Shown here in pieces: positions 8,255 to 8,466 of a stretch of 8,466 nt of DNA. A program made the translations under genes and the position numbers. The DNA lies in contig JANWYX010000182.1 of NCBI GenBank assembly GCA_025055055.1, forward strand, positions 1 through 8,466. The letters are read 5' to 3'. This stretch comes from Caldilinea sp. (GTDB lineage: Bacteria > Chloroflexota > Anaerolineae > Caldilineales > Caldilineaceae). Within the stretch, counting starts at the first letter, position 1. Every line of letters starts with the position of its first letter. The notes under the pieces were generated by a model. The model ran no database searches. It was not told where the DNA came from and worked only from the letters and a program-made list of their open reading frames with translations.

Positions 8255-8466
8255 TGATATTGACCCGTTTTGATGGAAAGAAAGTTAAGCACCAACCGCC
8301 TTCTGCGCACAGAAGGTGATCGAGTGACGACGTTCAAATTCTGTCGGACTCAGGTAGCCAAGAGCCCAATGACGACGACGCAGATTGTAGAAGCCTTCGA
8401 TGTAGAGGAAGATGGCGTGATGCGCAGCACTGTGCGAAGCGTAGGACTGCTCCTCGACGAGTTCGG
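8255..8466 (-). mobile_element. IS3-family insertion sequence, 3' end (rest beyond the window)
   Basis: The transposase stop at 8285 is followed, 30 bp further along the minus strand, by a sequence that reads TGATATTGACCCG from 8255 on the plus strand. IS3-family ends start TG and end CA and normally lie just after the transposase gene, so 8255 is the probable right boundary. Only one end is visible, so the inverted repeat and target duplication cannot be confirmed. Confidence 0.6.
8285..8466 (-). CDS. IS3-family transposase (OrfB), C-terminal 59 residues, partial
   Basis: The minus-strand frame starting two bases inside the window edge gives 59 residues and a TAA stop at 8285-8287. It carries the conserved IS3 OrfB tail: F-L-Y-I-E-G-F-Y-N, then R-R-R-H-W-A-L-G-Y-L-S-P and F-E (residues 19-43 of the fragment). 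This is the end of the rve integrase-like domain. The catalytic DDE residues would lie beyond the window, so intactness cannot be judged. No frameshift is seen in this stretch. Confidence 0.9.
   Translation of the reverse strand, partial: ELVEEQSYASHSAAHHAIFLYIEGFYNLRRRHWALGYLSPTEFERRHSITFCAQKAVGA

Noticed and set aside
8047..8319. Plus-strand open frame (90 aa) crossing the IS boundary
   Set aside because: It spans the inferred IS end and lies antisense to the two-helix small protein and the transposase tail, so it is unlikely to be a real gene.

Overview
The window looks like the chromosome of a GC-rich, non-model bacterium. The genes from 1 to about 7.1 kb are GC-rich and all read on the minus strand. 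The stretch from about 7.3 to 8.3 kb is visibly more AT-rich and looks like an accessory patch. The gene content (membrane molybdoenzyme with a one-piece FeS/NrfD subunit, rhodanese plus persulfide-dioxygenase-like protein, TusA, DsrE2-like protein) would suit Chloroflexota or another sulfur-metabolising lineage. That assignment is a guess from gene style, since no phylogenetic marker is present.

Layout, in transcription order (right to left). (1) 8255-8466: the 3' end of an IS3-family insertion sequence, with the C-terminus of its transposase and a candidate terminal inverted repeat. (2) About 7266-8216: two small membrane-protein genes, 58 aa and about 163 aa. Each is followed by a structured sequence that resembles an integron attC recombination site, so the patch reads as a short gene-cassette array with no integrase in view. 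(3) 4693-7124: a two-component system, a six-TM GAF histidine kinase (HisKA_3 type) overlapping by 4 bp a NarL/LuxR-type response regulator. (4) 4552-4692: an intergenic control region with a 15-bp tandem repeat and a second, 11-bp direct repeat pair. (5) 1-4551: a probable sulfur operon: rhodanese/metallo-beta-lactamase fusion, tusA, dsrE2-like gene, a fused PsrB/PsrC-like (four [4Fe-4S] plus NrfD) subunit, and the start of a molybdopterin oxidoreductase that runs off the left edge.

Inferred joint function: the rhodanese/MBL protein and TusA would handle persulfide sulfur (sulfur transfer, possibly persulfide oxidation to sulfite), and DsrE2 would take part in the same relay. The molybdoenzyme with the FeS/NrfD subunit would exchange electrons between a sulfur substrate (sulfite, polysulfide or thiosulfate) and the membrane quinone pool. 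The molybdoenzyme N-terminus shows no Tat motif, so a cytoplasm-facing, SoeABC-like arrangement is plausible. The adjacent two-component system is the obvious candidate regulator. None of these functions can be proven from sequence alone.
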